Source: Echinicola jeungdonensis (lineage in GTDB: Bacteria; Bacteroidota; Bacteroidia; Cytophagales; Cyclobacteriaceae). Taken from it: 64,000 nucleotides of DNA. The stretch lies in assembly GCF_030409905.1 (NCBI RefSeq), contig NZ_JAUFQT010000002.1, positions 930,001 through 994,000 on the forward strand. The letters run 5' to 3'. This document shows positions 1 to 8,813 of this stretch, one piece after another; positions within the stretch are counted from its first letter, which is position 1, and every line of letters starts with the position of its first letter. The notes under the pieces are model-generated. The model was given only the letters and a program-made list of their open reading frames with translations. It did no database searches and was not told the origin of the DNA. A program made the position numbers and the translations under genes.

Positions 1-1
1 G

Positions 2-676
2 GTGGGCAACCAACAATTGATGGACCAATACCAGGTTATCACCTGTGCAGATACCCTGGATGCCACCGAAACTATTATCCATGTGGCCATTGACAACCAT
101 TATGTAGGTTATCTTTTTATTTCAGACCAGTTAAAATCTGATGCACTACTAACCACCCAAAGGCTCCAAAAAATGGGTCTCAAGGATTTAATAATGTTAT
201 CAGGGGATAATAATGTAGTTACCCAAAAAGTCGCTAAGGACTTAAAAATACAGCAAGCTTACGGGGAATTGCTCCCCCATCAAAAAATGGAAAAACTTGA
301 ATCACTATTAAAAGAAACCGGAAGATCTGTCGCTTTTGTTGGTGATGGAATCAATGATGCTCCGGTGCTGGCAAGAGCTGATGTGGGCATTGCCATGGGA
401 GGCCTGGGAAGTGATGCTGCCATTGAAACTGCTGATGTGGTAATCCAAACGGACCATCCTTCAAAAATCCCATTGGCCATTCAAATCGGAAAGAAAACAA
501 GGGAGATTGTCTATCAAAATATTGGATTGGCTTTTGGGATAAAAATAGCAGTGCTCACCCTTGGGGCCCTGGGAATGGCAAGTCTTTGGGGTGCGGTATT
601 TGCAGATGTGGGGGTAGCTTTGATGGCTATTTTAAATGCGGTCCGAATTCAAAATATCAAGAAATTTTCTGAATAA
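2..676 (+). CDS. Heavy-metal P1B-type ATPase (Zn/Cd/Pb class), C-terminal part
   Basis: This is the C-terminal part of a metal-exporting P-type ATPase; the gene begins left of the window, so the first GTG is probably an internal codon. Visible are the hinge motif GDGINDAP (near residue 115), the following GIAMGG segment and the last two membrane helices. The final helices carry a lysine (FGIKIAVL) and the FADVG motif, which fit the P1B-2 group exporting Zn, Cd or Pb. The phosphorylation site DKTG and any N-terminal metal-binding domain lie outside. The gene converges on modC and the two 3' ends overlap by 20 nt. The metal specificity is inferred from the last helices only. Confidence 0.9.
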   Translation: MGNQQLMDQYQVITCADTLDATETIIHVAIDNHYVGYLFISDQLKSDALLTTQRLQKMGLKDLIMLSGDNNVVTQKVAKDLKIQQAYGELLPHQKMEKLESLLKETGRSVAFVGDGINDAPVLARADVGIAMGGLGSDAAIETADVVIQTDHPSKIPLAIQIGKKTREIVYQNIGLAFGIKIAVLTLGALGMASLWGAVFADVGVALMAILNAVRIQNIKKFSE

Positions 677-1532
677 CGGGATTAAAAGCCTTGGAGGCCA
701 CCATAACCTTGTCCCCCACTCTTAATTGCTTTCCTTCCTGTTCATCGGCCATTACCTTGACCAGGTTATTACCGATCATTACAGTAACTATGTAAATAAA
801 GCCCTGAGGAAGGAGTTCCAACACTTCCCCGGTAAATTGAAATTTCCCGCTGATTCTATGCTCCGAAAATATGTCCATGGGGTCTTCGATTATGGTAGTT
901 TTACCAGTTTCCAAATGCCAAACCCTGTCAGACATTTTAATAATTTCCGGGATATCATGGCTGACCAAAAAGGTGGTCAACTGGAATTCCCGATGGACTT
1001 TTAAAATATAATCCTGTAATACCATCCTCATTTCATGATCTAAAGCAGACAAAGGTTCGTCTAACAATAGAATTTCCGGCTTTTGCACCAATGCCCGGGC
1101 TAAAGCCACCCTTTGTTGCTGTCCCCCTGACAGTGAATTCGGTTTTCTGTTTTTTAGATTGCCCAAATCGGTAATTTCTATCAAATCATCAATCACCCTT
1201 TTTTCCTTCCTGCCGGATTGAGCAAAAGAAAGATTTTCTTCTACGGTCATATTGGGAAAAAGGGCATAATCTTGAAAAACAAAGCCCACTTTTCGCTTTT
1301 GTGGAGGAAGGTTAATCTTTTGATTTACATTAACCCAAAGTTTTTCATGAACCAAAATTTTCCCATCATCAGGGAATAAAAGCCCGGCAATCATTTTTAA
1401 TGTGGTGGTCTTTCCAACTCCGGATTTTCCATACAAGGTGATAAACTCCTGTTTCTGGATAGTACCTTCCAGGGACAAATGAACATCCCCAGCTGCGGTT
1501 TTTAACTGTTTTTGGAGCGAAAGTGTAATCAT
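657..1532 (-). CDS. modC: Molybdate-type ABC transporter ATP-binding protein ModC
   Basis: ATPase subunit of an oxyanion (molybdate/tungstate) importer, 291 residues. It shows the Walker A motif GKSGVGKTT, the Q-loop segment FQDYALF, the ABC signature LSGGQQQRVALARAL, Walker B ILLLDEPLSALD and the switch His in VSHD. A C-terminal region of about 70 residues fits a TOBE-type regulatory domain. I chose the ATG at 1530-1532 and not the longer frame from 1568, because it overlaps the modB stop codon by one base (TAATG), which indicates translational coupling. It is the last gene of a three-gene operon. Sulfate or tungstate as substrate cannot be excluded from sequence. Confidence 0.85.
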   Translation of the reverse strand: MITLSLQKQLKTAAGDVHLSLEGTIQKQEFITLYGKSGVGKTTTLKMIAGLLFPDDGKILVHEKLWVNVNQKINLPPQKRKVGFVFQDYALFPNMTVEENLSFAQSGRKEKRVIDDLIEITDLGNLKNRKPNSLSGGQQQRVALARALVQKPEILLLDEPLSALDHEMRMVLQDYILKVHREFQLTTFLVSHDIPEIIKMSDRVWHLETGKTTIIEDPMDIFSEHRISGKFQFTGEVLELLPQGFIYIVTVMIGNNLVKVMADEQEGKQLRVGDKVMVASKAFNPVIQKIS

Positions 1533-2203
1533 TAGATTAGTTGCTTGATTTGCCGGCCATTGACCCAATATACGCCTAATAATATCAAAAAAGTGATGGC
1601 AAATAAAATCAGGGAATAAGCATTGGCATTATCATATTGTAGTGCCTCCACCTCATCATAAATGGCTATTGATGCTACTTTTGTCTTACCGGGAATATTC
1701 CCTCCAATCATCAAGACCACCCCAAATTCACCCACAGTATGAGCAAATGTCAATACAATGCCTGTTAAAAGGGAAGGCCGGATATTGGGCAAAAGCACCC
1801 GGAAAAGTGTCGTAGTTTTGGATTTCCCCATGACATAGGCAGCCTCTGTCAAAGAAGGGGAAAGTTTTGAAATCCCCGATTGAATGGGATGAACCATAAA
1901 GGGTAAACTATATACCACAGAAGCCAAAACCAGGCCTTCAAATGAAAACACCAATTTAAGACCTAACCATTGGTCCAACCATTTTCCTATAAAATTCCCA
2001 GGGCTAAACGCCATTAGTAAATAAAACCCAAGAACAGTTGGGGGAAGCACCAAGGGCATACTCACCAAGGTTTCAACCAATGGTTTCCATTTACCTTTGG
2101 ACATGGCCAAACCATACCCAAAAGGAATGCCAATCACCAATAAAACCAAAGTAACCACCAAGGCCAATTGAAAAGTCAATATCAAGGGTTCCCAATCCAT
2201 CAT
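1532..2203 (-). CDS. modB: Molybdate ABC transporter permease ModB
   Basis: Inner-membrane permease of 223 residues, the usual length for ModB, with about five or six hydrophobic helices. The EAA loop that contacts the ATPase is visible near residues 120-143 (EAAYVMGKSK...LPNIRPSLL), and the TVGEFGVVLMIGGNIPGKT segment is typical of molybdate permeases. It starts with two adjacent ATG codons; the first (2201-2203) overlaps the upstream TOBE gene stop as ATGA, and its own stop overlaps modC by one base. The three genes are therefore almost certainly one transcript. No substrate-binding protein gene is adjacent. Confidence 0.88.
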   Translation of the reverse strand: MMDWEPLILTFQLALVVTLVLLVIGIPFGYGLAMSKGKWKPLVETLVSMPLVLPPTVLGFYLLMAFSPGNFIGKWLDQWLGLKLVFSFEGLVLASVVYSLPFMVHPIQSGISKLSPSLTEAAYVMGKSKTTTLFRVLLPNIRPSLLTGIVLTFAHTVGEFGVVLMIGGNIPGKTKVASIAIYDEVEALQYDNANAYSLILFAITFLILLGVYWVNGRQIKQLI

Positions 2204-2664
2204 ACCGACAACATTACTTCATTGGTTTTCACTAAGGCAACCACAGATTGTCCTGGTTGCAAATTGAGATGATGTGCAGACCTGGTGGTAATAATGGAAG
2301 ATAATGGGCCTAAATTCGTATCCAACTCTATTTTGGTCAATAATGCATTTTCTTCCATTCTAAGAATTTTTCCGGGGATTTTATTCTGCAGGCTAATTTC
2401 AGATATAGGATTATGAGCAATGATAACTTCTGTCTCTTTAAAAATCACCTTAACCTTCCTTCCGAGTTTTAGGTATGAGGCATGTTCAGGAGTATCAATT
2501 ACAATGGCCAGCATATCCAAATTTCCTACCTGAATATCCACCAGGGTAATTTGCTGATCCACAGAAATATTTTTTATGGTACCTTTTAAATTGTTCATAA
2601 ACCATTCGAATGCCTGGCCAATTGATTTTGGGATCGAAGTATTAACCTCAATTATTTGAATCAA
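2200..2664 (-). CDS. Mop-like protein with two TOBE domains
   Basis: A 154-residue protein whose residues about 24-90 and 92-154 look like two tandem TOBE (Mop) domains; the first begins NNLKGTIKNIS and the second KIPGKILRMEE. Such domains bind molybdate or tungstate and act as storage proteins or as regulatory modules of ModE and ModC. There is no helix-turn-helix, so this is more likely an oxyanion-binding protein than a ModE repressor. The first 22 residues do not belong to the TOBE fold; the ATG at residue 23 is an alternative start that would yield a pure two-domain protein. It is the first gene of the operon with modB and modC. Confidence 0.7.
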   Translation of the reverse strand: MIQIIEVNTSIPKSIGQAFEWFMNNLKGTIKNISVDQQITLVDIQVGNLDMLAIVIDTPEHASYLKLGRKVKVIFKETEVIIAHNPISEISLQNKIPGKILRMEENALLTKIELDTNLGPLSSIITTRSAHHLNLQPGQSVVALVKTNEVMLSV

Positions 2665-2988
2665 GGTGAAAATAAGTTCCCCTCATCAAACAATTACCCC
2701 AAAGAAAATCTAAAATTACTTCTGATTAAAGGGGAAAGGAATTTTTTCAAATCATCTTCTATAAAAAAATAGGCCAAATATACCGCAAGCTCCAAATATT
2801 GAAAAAGGAAGAAAGTTGATTGAGTTAAGGAGTAAAGTCCGTGGATCCCTTTTGATTTTTCGGATTACTGACACCTGGTCAGATAACTTCATTCTTCTTT
2901 AAGATCATTTTTACTTACCCATTTTATCTACATAAAAAAACAGCAAACTTAAATTTGCTGTTTTTTTCAATCTTCTATTGCCAATTAT
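2665..2988. other. Gene-free spacer upstream of the mod operon
   Basis: No coding frame of credible length on either strand. In many molybdate operons the binding protein gene modA would lie here, but neither a complete gene nor a recognisable fragment is present. The left part should hold the mod promoter, although I could not find a clean -33/-7 pair. The right part carries the terminator of the ureohydrolase gene. Confidence 0.6.
2934..2967 (-). terminator. Rho-independent terminator of the ureohydrolase gene
   Basis: Perfect stem CAGCAAA / TTTGCTG (2941-2947 and 2954-2960) with a 6-nt loop, flanked by seven A on one side and seven T on the other. On the minus strand it follows the ureohydrolase stop by about 20 nt. 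Confidence 0.85.
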
Positions 2989-4056
2989 TTAATATAGATC
3001 CAATTTCCCCTGGGATACCCCAAATAAGTTGGCCATTCTATAAAACACCCTTGCCCCTACATTACCATCCCATTCATCCTCATTGGGGCCAGGGGCTACT
3101 TCTACCAGGTCAAATCCAATGATTTTTTTCCCTTCCCTGACCAACATTTTCATCAAAAACAGCACCTGTTCCATTTCAAAACCACCGGGAACCGGAGTAC
3201 CCGTGTGAGGACAGAGTTTTGGATCCAATCCATCTATATCAATGGTAACATATACTTCCCTGGGCAATGCATCTATAATTTCCTCACATTGCTCTAACCA
3301 GGTTTTTCCTGCATAGGCATCCTCCTTAATTTTCCGATCATAAAAAGTCGTCACTTTTTTATTTTCTTTTGCATAATCGGCTTCATCCTCACAATAATCC
3401 CTCACACCAACCTGAACCAAATGACTTACCTCGGGCACTTTCAGAATATTAAAACCAATGGAGGCATGAGAGTACTCAAAGTCCTCATAAGATTTTCTCA
3501 AATCTGCATGAGCGTCAATTTGAAGTACCCCAAAGCTGGAATATTTATCCCCCAAAGCCCTGATAAATCCAAGAGGGGTACTATGATCTCCCCCGATAAG
3601 GGCTACCATTTTATTTTGGTATAAATATTCCTTTGCCTTTTCATATACCCAATTATTCATTTTTTCGCAGGCCTTGTTGATCAATCCAGGAACCGCTGTA
3701 AACTGTTCCTCATCTCCTTTTTCTGATCCCATCGCCAACCAATCAATATAATTATTGGCCAAAATCCGATGGTTGGTACTGCTCAAATGAATATCCTGGG
3801 GAATAGGCAACATATAAATGCCCAGTTTCCAGGCTTCCGGAATATCATCCTGGTAAAGGTCCACTTGATTGGAAGCAGCCAAAACTGTGGCTGGTCCCTC
3901 GCCGGTTCCGTGAGCGTAAGAAACCGTTACTTCCCAGGGAACAGGAATTACAATTAAATCTGCAGTAATTTCGTCAAAAGGCAGGCCAAATAATGTTCCT
4001 TCTGCTCCTACCCCATTAGGATCAAATTTGTCAATTAATTGATATTTAGTGGTCAT
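2989..4056 (-). CDS. Agmatinase/arginase-family ureohydrolase
   Basis: A 355-residue manganese-dependent ureohydrolase. The metal-binding motifs of the family are present in order: GGDHS, DAHADLR with the following SHAS, and DIDGLDP. These enzymes split urea from arginine, agmatine or related guanidino compounds in the cytosol. The protein is longer than typical agmatinases (about 300) because of an N-terminal extension and an insert near residues 105-135, as in the Bacteroidota agmatinase-like branch. No arginine decarboxylase or polyamine gene is next to it, so substrate choice between agmatine, arginine and other guanidines stays open. It forms a single-gene unit with its own terminator. 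Confidence 0.85.
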   Translation of the reverse strand: MTTKYQLIDKFDPNGVGAEGTLFGLPFDEITADLIVIPVPWEVTVSYAHGTGEGPATVLAASNQVDLYQDDIPEAWKLGIYMLPIPQDIHLSSTNHRILANNYIDWLAMGSEKGDEEQFTAVPGLINKACEKMNNWVYEKAKEYLYQNKMVALIGGDHSTPLGFIRALGDKYSSFGVLQIDAHADLRKSYEDFEYSHASIGFNILKVPEVSHLVQVGVRDYCEDEADYAKENKKVTTFYDRKIKEDAYAGKTWLEQCEEIIDALPREVYVTIDIDGLDPKLCPHTGTPVPGGFEMEQVLFLMKMLVREGKKIIGFDLVEVAPGPNEDEWDGNVGARVFYRMANLFGVSQGKLDLY

Positions 4057-4243
4057 ATCGATTTTGGGTAAAGATGACTAGTAAAAAAGCAAAATATGCC
4101 AATAATTTAACAGGAAAATTGAAGACATCAACCTTTTATATTCACAATTTTTCCTTCCTTAATCTAACACAATTTCCCACTAATGCCCAAAAAAATGTAT
4201 AATATTCCTTGATGCTTTGACCTTACTTAGATTCAATTCCCTA

Positions 4244-4717
4244 TTACTGAATCACTTCCGCCAACACCCCGGAGCCAGCGGTAATGGCTTTCCAGGAATC
4301 AACTTCAATTTCCACAATTGCCAGCATGCCAGGAGACAAATTCAAAAAGTAATCCCCAACGTAATAGTCCAACAAAGTACTAAGCCCTGGGTTATGGCCC
4401 ACGACCAAGGCAGAATCAAATTCTTCTGGTAAGTCATTTATTTTCTCCAGCCAGGCATCCTTTTCAGCCAGATAATAATCTTTTTCCTCTAATTTCTTTT
4501 TGATTTCTATGGCGGTGCTTATGATTTCAGCTGTTTCTTGGGTCCTTACTGCAGGGCTTTGAAGTATCAGGTCAAAGCTGAATTTTCGTTCCGCCAATAC
4601 TAGGGCCAATCTTTCAACCCTGTACTTTCCAGATGAGGTCAGCTTTCTGTCAAAATCTCCAGATTGTCCTTTTCCATACTCTGCTTCCCCATGCCGCAAT
4701 AATGCTATTCGTTTCAT
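4244..4717 (-). CDS. sixA: SixA-like histidine phosphatase
   Basis: A 157-residue member of the histidine phosphatase superfamily. The catalytic motif LLRHGEAEYG starts at residue 6, with the phospho-accepting His at position 9; a second conserved His lies in VVGHNPGLS. Length and the RHGEA form match SixA, which dephosphorylates phosphohistidine on proteins such as histidine-containing phosphotransfer domains in E. coli. The target in this organism is unknown. It stands alone, divergent from topA across a 164-nt spacer to the topA start. Confidence 0.82.
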   Translation of the reverse strand: MKRIALLRHGEAEYGKGQSGDFDRKLTSSGKYRVERLALVLAERKFSFDLILQSPAVRTQETAEIISTAIEIKKKLEEKDYYLAEKDAWLEKINDLPEEFDSALVVGHNPGLSTLLDYYVGDYFLNLSPGMLAIVEIEVDSWKAITAGSGVLAEVIQ

Positions 4718-4800
4718 GGTGTAGGATTTTTTCTAAAATGATTTAATGAATTAACAAATTAGTCTTGGTACCGCCAAAATGAATATGAGATTAATTATTA

Positions 4801-4832
4801 TTTGGAGGAGAAGGGAATCGCTTCTATTTTTG
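4801..4832 (+). promoter_or_regulatory. Bacteroidota-type promoter of topA
   Basis: TTTG at 4801-4804, a 20-nt spacer, then TATTTTTG at 4825-4832. This matches the -33 (TTTG) and -7 (TAnnTTTG) consensus of the Bacteroidota housekeeping sigma factor. Transcription would begin near 4838-4840, which places the longer in-frame ATG-less start at 4837 outside the message and supports the ATG at 4882 as the topA start. Confidence 0.7.
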
Positions 4833-4881
4833 GTTTTTGTTGGTATTGCTATTTAAGCTATACCCTAAAAGGATACAAATT

Positions 4882-7206
4882 ATGCCAAAGAATTTAGTCA
4901 TTGTCGAATCTCCGGCAAAAGCAAAAACCATAGAAGGGTATTTAGGGAAGGATTTCAAAGTAGCTTCCAGCTACGGGCATGTCCGGGATCTTCCTAAAGG
5001 GGATAAGGCTATTGATATCAAAAATAAATTTAAACCCACCTACGAAGTCACTCCGGATAAAAAGGATGTGATCAAGCAGTTAAAAAATTTGGTCAAGGAT
5101 TCCGATACAATTTACCTGGCAAGTGATGATGACCGCGAAGGGGAAGCCATATCATGGCATTTGAAAGAGGTACTCAAGCTTTCAGATGACAAGACCAAAA
5201 GAATTGTATTTCGGGAAATTACAAAAAATGCTATTCTGAAAGCCCTGGAAAATCCAAGGGCCATTGATATTGACCTGGTCAATGCACAGCAGGCAAGGAG
5301 GATTTTGGACCGCTTAGTAGGTTTTGAACTATCCCCTGTGCTATGGAAAAAGGTAAAAGCCGGCCTTTCTGCTGGTAGGGTTCAGTCTGTAGCTGTTCGC
5401 TTTATCGTGGAAAGGGAAAGGGAAATTGAGAAATTCCAGTCCAAATCTTCTTATAAGGTAACTGCTCTTTTTGATGTAAAAGGAAAAACACTTCACGCCG
5501 AGCTCCCTAAGAAATTTGAAACTCAGGAAGAAGCCGAGGCATTCTTAAAGGATTGCTTGGAAGCTGATTTTTCTATTGGCAAACTGGAAAAAAAGCCTGC
5601 CAAAAAGACACCTGCGGCACCTTTTACGACTTCTACCCTACAACAAGAAGCCAGTAGAAAATTGAGCTTTTCTGTGTCCCAGACCATGACCATTGCCCAA
5701 AAGCTATATGAGGCAGGTAAAATCACCTATATGAGAACAGATAGTGTGAACCTGTCCGAAGAAGCTATGGAAAGTGCAAAAAAACAGATTCTTTCCGCAT
5801 TTGGTCCGGATTACCATAAAGCGAGAAAATACACTTCAAAATCAGAAGGTGCACAAGAAGCCCACGAGGCCATCCGGCCAACCAATTTTTCCAACCAGGA
5901 AGCAGGTAGTGACCGCAATGAGCAAAGACTATATGAACTGATTTGGAAAAGATCCATTGCCTCGCAAATGGCAGATGCCCAATTGGAAAAAACCCATGTC
6001 TCTATTGATATTTCCAATTCTGACCACCACTTGAGTGCCACTGGAGAAGTTATAAAATTTGAGGGTTTTCTGAAAGTATATCTAGAAAGTACGGATGAGG
6101 AGGATGAAGAAGAAGAAAACGGCAACAAAGGATTGCTTCCTCCATTGACCATTGGTCAGGTATTGGATTTGATTGAAATGAAATCCAGGCAGACCTTTAC
6201 CCGGCCTCCTGCAAGGTATACAGAAGCTTCATTGGTAAAAAAATTAGAAGAAATGGGGATTGGAAGGCCATCCACCTATGCGCCAACCATTTCTACCATC
6301 CAAAAAAGAAATTATGTCATAAAGGAATCCAGGGAGGGAAAACCCCGGCAATATACTGAGATGGTCATAAAGGATGGAAAGTTTGAGAAAGCCGAAAAAA
6401 CAGAATATGCGGGTTCGGATAAGAACAAGCTTTTTCCCACCAATATTGCCATGGTTGTCAATGACTTTTTGGTAGAGCATTTCCCCAATATCATTGATTA
6501 TAAATTTACCGCCAAGGTTGAAAAGGAATTTGATGATATTGCCCACGGTGGCCAGCAGTGGGATCAGATGATTGACAATTTCTATGGGAAATTCCATTCC
6601 ACTGTAGAAAATACAGCCAATGTAGAAAGGGCCAATGTCAGCTCCTCCCGTGAATTAGGAAAAGACCCTAAAACCGGCAAGCCGATCATTGCCCGTTTGG
6701 GTAAGTTTGGACCCCTGGTGCAAATCGGTGATCAGGATGATGAGGACAAGCAATTTGCAAGCCTTAAAAAAGGCCAGTTTATTGAAAGCATAACGCTTGA
6801 GGAAGCCCTGGAACTCTTCAAATTGCCCAGGGATGTAGGCACTTTTGAAGACAAAAAGATTGTGGCTGCTATTGGCCGTTTTGGCCCTTATGTGAGGCAT
6901 GATGGTAAATTTGTTTCTTTGGGTAAGGAATATGATCCCTTGAGCATCAATGAAGCAGAAGCCATTGAGCTTATCAAAGCCAAAAGGGAGGCAGATGCCA
7001 AAAAACACATTAAATCCTTTGATGAAAATCCTGACATTCAAATACTAAATGGCAGATGGGGACCTTATATTAAATTTGGTAAAAAGAACTATAAGATTCC
7101 TAAGGATAAGGTTGCAGAGGATTTAACCTACGCTGAAACAATGGAATTGATAGAAAATCAACCGGACAAAAAAAGAGGTAAGACTACCCGAAAAAAGAAA
7201 TCATAA
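4882..7206 (+). CDS. topA: DNA topoisomerase I
   Basis: Type IA topoisomerase that relaxes negative supercoils, 774 residues. The N-terminal TOPRIM domain has IVESPAKAKT at residues 7-16 and the acidic DDDREGEAISWH motif. The catalytic tyrosine is in ITYMRTDSVNLS, at about residue 283. An acidic linker (TDEEDEEEEN) lies near residue 410. The C-terminus carries three glycine-aromatic TopA repeats (RLGKFGPLVQ, AIGRFGPYVRH, GRWGPYIKFG) and a Lys-rich tail, but no four-cysteine zinc fingers, as in many Bacteroidota. The start at 4882 is favoured because it fits the conserved N-terminus and lies downstream of the promoter. A strong terminator follows. Confidence 0.96.
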   Translation: MPKNLVIVESPAKAKTIEGYLGKDFKVASSYGHVRDLPKGDKAIDIKNKFKPTYEVTPDKKDVIKQLKNLVKDSDTIYLASDDDREGEAISWHLKEVLKLSDDKTKRIVFREITKNAILKALENPRAIDIDLVNAQQARRILDRLVGFELSPVLWKKVKAGLSAGRVQSVAVRFIVEREREIEKFQSKSSYKVTALFDVKGKTLHAELPKKFETQEEAEAFLKDCLEADFSIGKLEKKPAKKTPAAPFTTSTLQQEASRKLSFSVSQTMTIAQKLYEAGKITYMRTDSVNLSEEAMESAKKQILSAFGPDYHKARKYTSKSEGAQEAHEAIRPTNFSNQEAGSDRNEQRLYELIWKRSIASQMADAQLEKTHVSIDISNSDHHLSATGEVIKFEGFLKVYLESTDEEDEEEENGNKGLLPPLTIGQVLDLIEMKSRQTFTRPPARYTEASLVKKLEEMGIGRPSTYAPTISTIQKRNYVIKESREGKPRQYTEMVIKDGKFEKAEKTEYAGSDKNKLFPTNIAMVVNDFLVEHFPNIIDYKFTAKVEKEFDDIAHGGQQWDQMIDNFYGKFHSTVENTANVERANVSSSRELGKDPKTGKPIIARLGKFGPLVQIGDQDDEDKQFASLKKGQFIESITLEEALELFKLPRDVGTFEDKKIVAAIGRFGPYVRHDGKFVSLGKEYDPLSINEAEAIELIKAKREADAKKHIKSFDENPDIQILNGRWGPYIKFGKKNYKIPKDKVAEDLTYAETMELIENQPDKKRGKTTRKKKS

Positions 7207-7212
7207 TTTAAA

Positions 7213-7239
7213 AACCAGAGTTAATACTCTGGTTTTTTT
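7213..7239 (+). terminator. topA terminator
   Basis: Stem AACCAGAGT / ACTCTGGTT (7213-7221 and 7226-7234), loop TAAT, followed by a run of T; begins a few bases after the topA stop codon. Confidence 0.9.
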
Positions 7240-7345
7240 GTTCTAACCCCCAGCCATTTCATGTTCTCAATTTTGAAGATATTTATTTAAATTGGCGTAA
7301 GGCAAATATTATTTGTAAACCTCGTCTTACTAAAAATTTTCAGTA

Positions 7346-8041
7346 ATGAAGAAAAAACTGGTGGTTTTAACTGGAGCAGGAATTTCCGCTGAAAGTGGAA
7401 TCAGAACCTTTAGAGACCAAAATGGACTTTGGGAAGGACATGATGTTATGGAAGTAGCTTCACCAGAAGGTTGGAGGAAAAATAAAAGCCTAGTACTGGA
7501 CTTTTACAATCAAAGGCGAAAAGAAGCTTTAAAGGTCCAACCCAATCAAGCCCATATGGGCTTAGCAGAACTTGAAAGGTGGTTTGATGTAACAATTGTA
7601 ACCCAAAACATTGACAACCTTCACGAAAAGGCTGGCTCTTCCAAAGTAATCCATTTGCATGGGGAAATTTTAAAGTCCCAAAGTTCCATAGACCCTTCAT
7701 TGGTATATGAAATGGACCATTGGGAAATCAAGTTAGGTGATAAATGTGAAAAAGGAAGTCAATTGAGACCCTTTGTCGTTTGGTTTGGGGAAATGGTCCC
7801 CATGATGGAACCGGCCATGGAAGCAGCCATGCAGGCTGATTTGTTTGCTGTGGTAGGCACCTCATTATTGGTATATCCTGCAGCAGGATTGGTTCAATAT
7901 ACGCCTAAGGGAATTCCTATATTTATTATTGACAAAAAAATTCCTGAAACCGGTTTAAGTGCCCACCTTACTGAAATTGAAGGACCTGCAAGTTCTGGGG
8001 TAGAAAAAATGAAATCCATATTGACCCAAAACTTGGAATAA
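7346..8041 (+). CDS. cobB: Sir2-family NAD-dependent protein deacylase (CobB-like)
   Basis: A 231-residue class III sirtuin that removes acyl groups from lysines using NAD. Visible are the NAD-binding GAGISAESGI (residues 10-19), TQNIDNLHEKAG, the catalytic His in HLHGE (about residue 105) and the GTSLLVYPA segment. Tyr54 and Arg57 in DFYNQRR match the pair that lets SIRT5/CobB enzymes accept acidic acyl groups such as succinyl. The small zinc-binding module seems degenerate: only one cysteine (KCEKG) remains where E. coli CobB has several. The next gene, pirin, follows after 46 nt and may share the transcript. Confidence 0.9.
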   Translation: MKKKLVVLTGAGISAESGIRTFRDQNGLWEGHDVMEVASPEGWRKNKSLVLDFYNQRRKEALKVQPNQAHMGLAELERWFDVTIVTQNIDNLHEKAGSSKVIHLHGEILKSQSSIDPSLVYEMDHWEIKLGDKCEKGSQLRPFVVWFGEMVPMMEPAMEAAMQADLFAVVGTSLLVYPAAGLVQYTPKGIPIFIIDKKIPETGLSAHLTEIEGPASSGVEKMKSILTQNLE

Positions 8042-8087
8042 TCGTAAATTAAGAAAATCCTCCACCTTTTAACCTTATCAATTTATT

Positions 8088-8804
8088 ATGAAAACCATCC
8101 TTCATCCCGCAGAAAGCAGAGGTCATGCTAACCATGGATGGCTAATTAGTCGCCATACTTTTAGTTTTGCAGGTTATTATGACCCAGAAAGGATCCAATT
8201 TGGAAAACTCAGGGTGCTCAATGATGACCAAGTAGCCGGGGGAAAAGGTTTTGGTACTCACCCCCATCAAAATATGGAAATCATTTCGATTCCCCTAGAG
8301 GGCGACTTGGAACATAAAGACAGTATGGGCAATACCACTTTAATACGGGAAGGGGATATTCAGGTTATGAGTGCAGGAACAGGGGTTTCGCATAGTGAGT
8401 ACAATAAAAATGAGGATAAGCCCGTCAAATTCCTTCAAATATGGGTTCTGCCCAATAAAAAGGATGTCACCCCTAGATATGATCAAATTACTCTGAAAAA
8501 AGAAAACCTCCACAACCAGTTTTTTCAAATATTATCCCCTTATGCTGATGATGATGGAGTATGGATATATCAAAATGCCTGGTTCCATTTAGCCAACTTG
8601 GACGAGGGAGTCAAATTGGCTTACCAATTGAAAGACCCTCAGAATAATGGCCTTTATGTATTTGTATTAGAAGGTGAGGTTTCCACAGTAAACCTCGACC
8701 TTCAGAAAAGAGATGGGTTGGGGATCTGGGAGGTGGATAAGGTTGATTTTAATGCCAAATCCGCAACACAATTATTATTAATGGAAGTCCCTATGGACTC
8801 TTAA
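8088..8804 (+). CDS. Pirin-family protein (YhhW-like)
   Basis: A 238-residue bicupin of the pirin family. The N-terminal cupin shows the metal ligands in GTHPHQNMEII and later SAGTGVSHSEYN. The N-terminal signature SRGHANHGWLISRHTFSFA is typical of YhhW, which has quercetinase activity in E. coli; the physiological role is unknown in most bacteria. It lies in the same direction as the sirtuin gene, with a 46-nt gap, and converges on the PorP/SprF gene with only 9 nt between stop codons. The assignment to family is firm, the function is not. Confidence 0.88.
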   Translation: MKTILHPAESRGHANHGWLISRHTFSFAGYYDPERIQFGKLRVLNDDQVAGGKGFGTHPHQNMEIISIPLEGDLEHKDSMGNTTLIREGDIQVMSAGTGVSHSEYNKNEDKPVKFLQIWVLPNKKDVTPRYDQITLKKENLHNQFFQILSPYADDDGVWIYQNAWFHLANLDEGVKLAYQLKDPQNNGLYVFVLEGEVSTVNLDLQKRDGLGIWEVDKVDFNAKSATQLLLMEVPMDS

Positions 8805-8813
8805 ACTTCCAAT

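Noticed and set aside
4837..4881. A longer N-terminus for topA
   Set aside because: The first 15 codons lie at or before the predicted transcription start and are not like the conserved topoisomerase N-terminus.
5811..6597. Minus-strand frames inside topA
   Set aside because: They are shadows of topA; Ser-rich runs come from the antisense of the acidic Glu/Asp tract.
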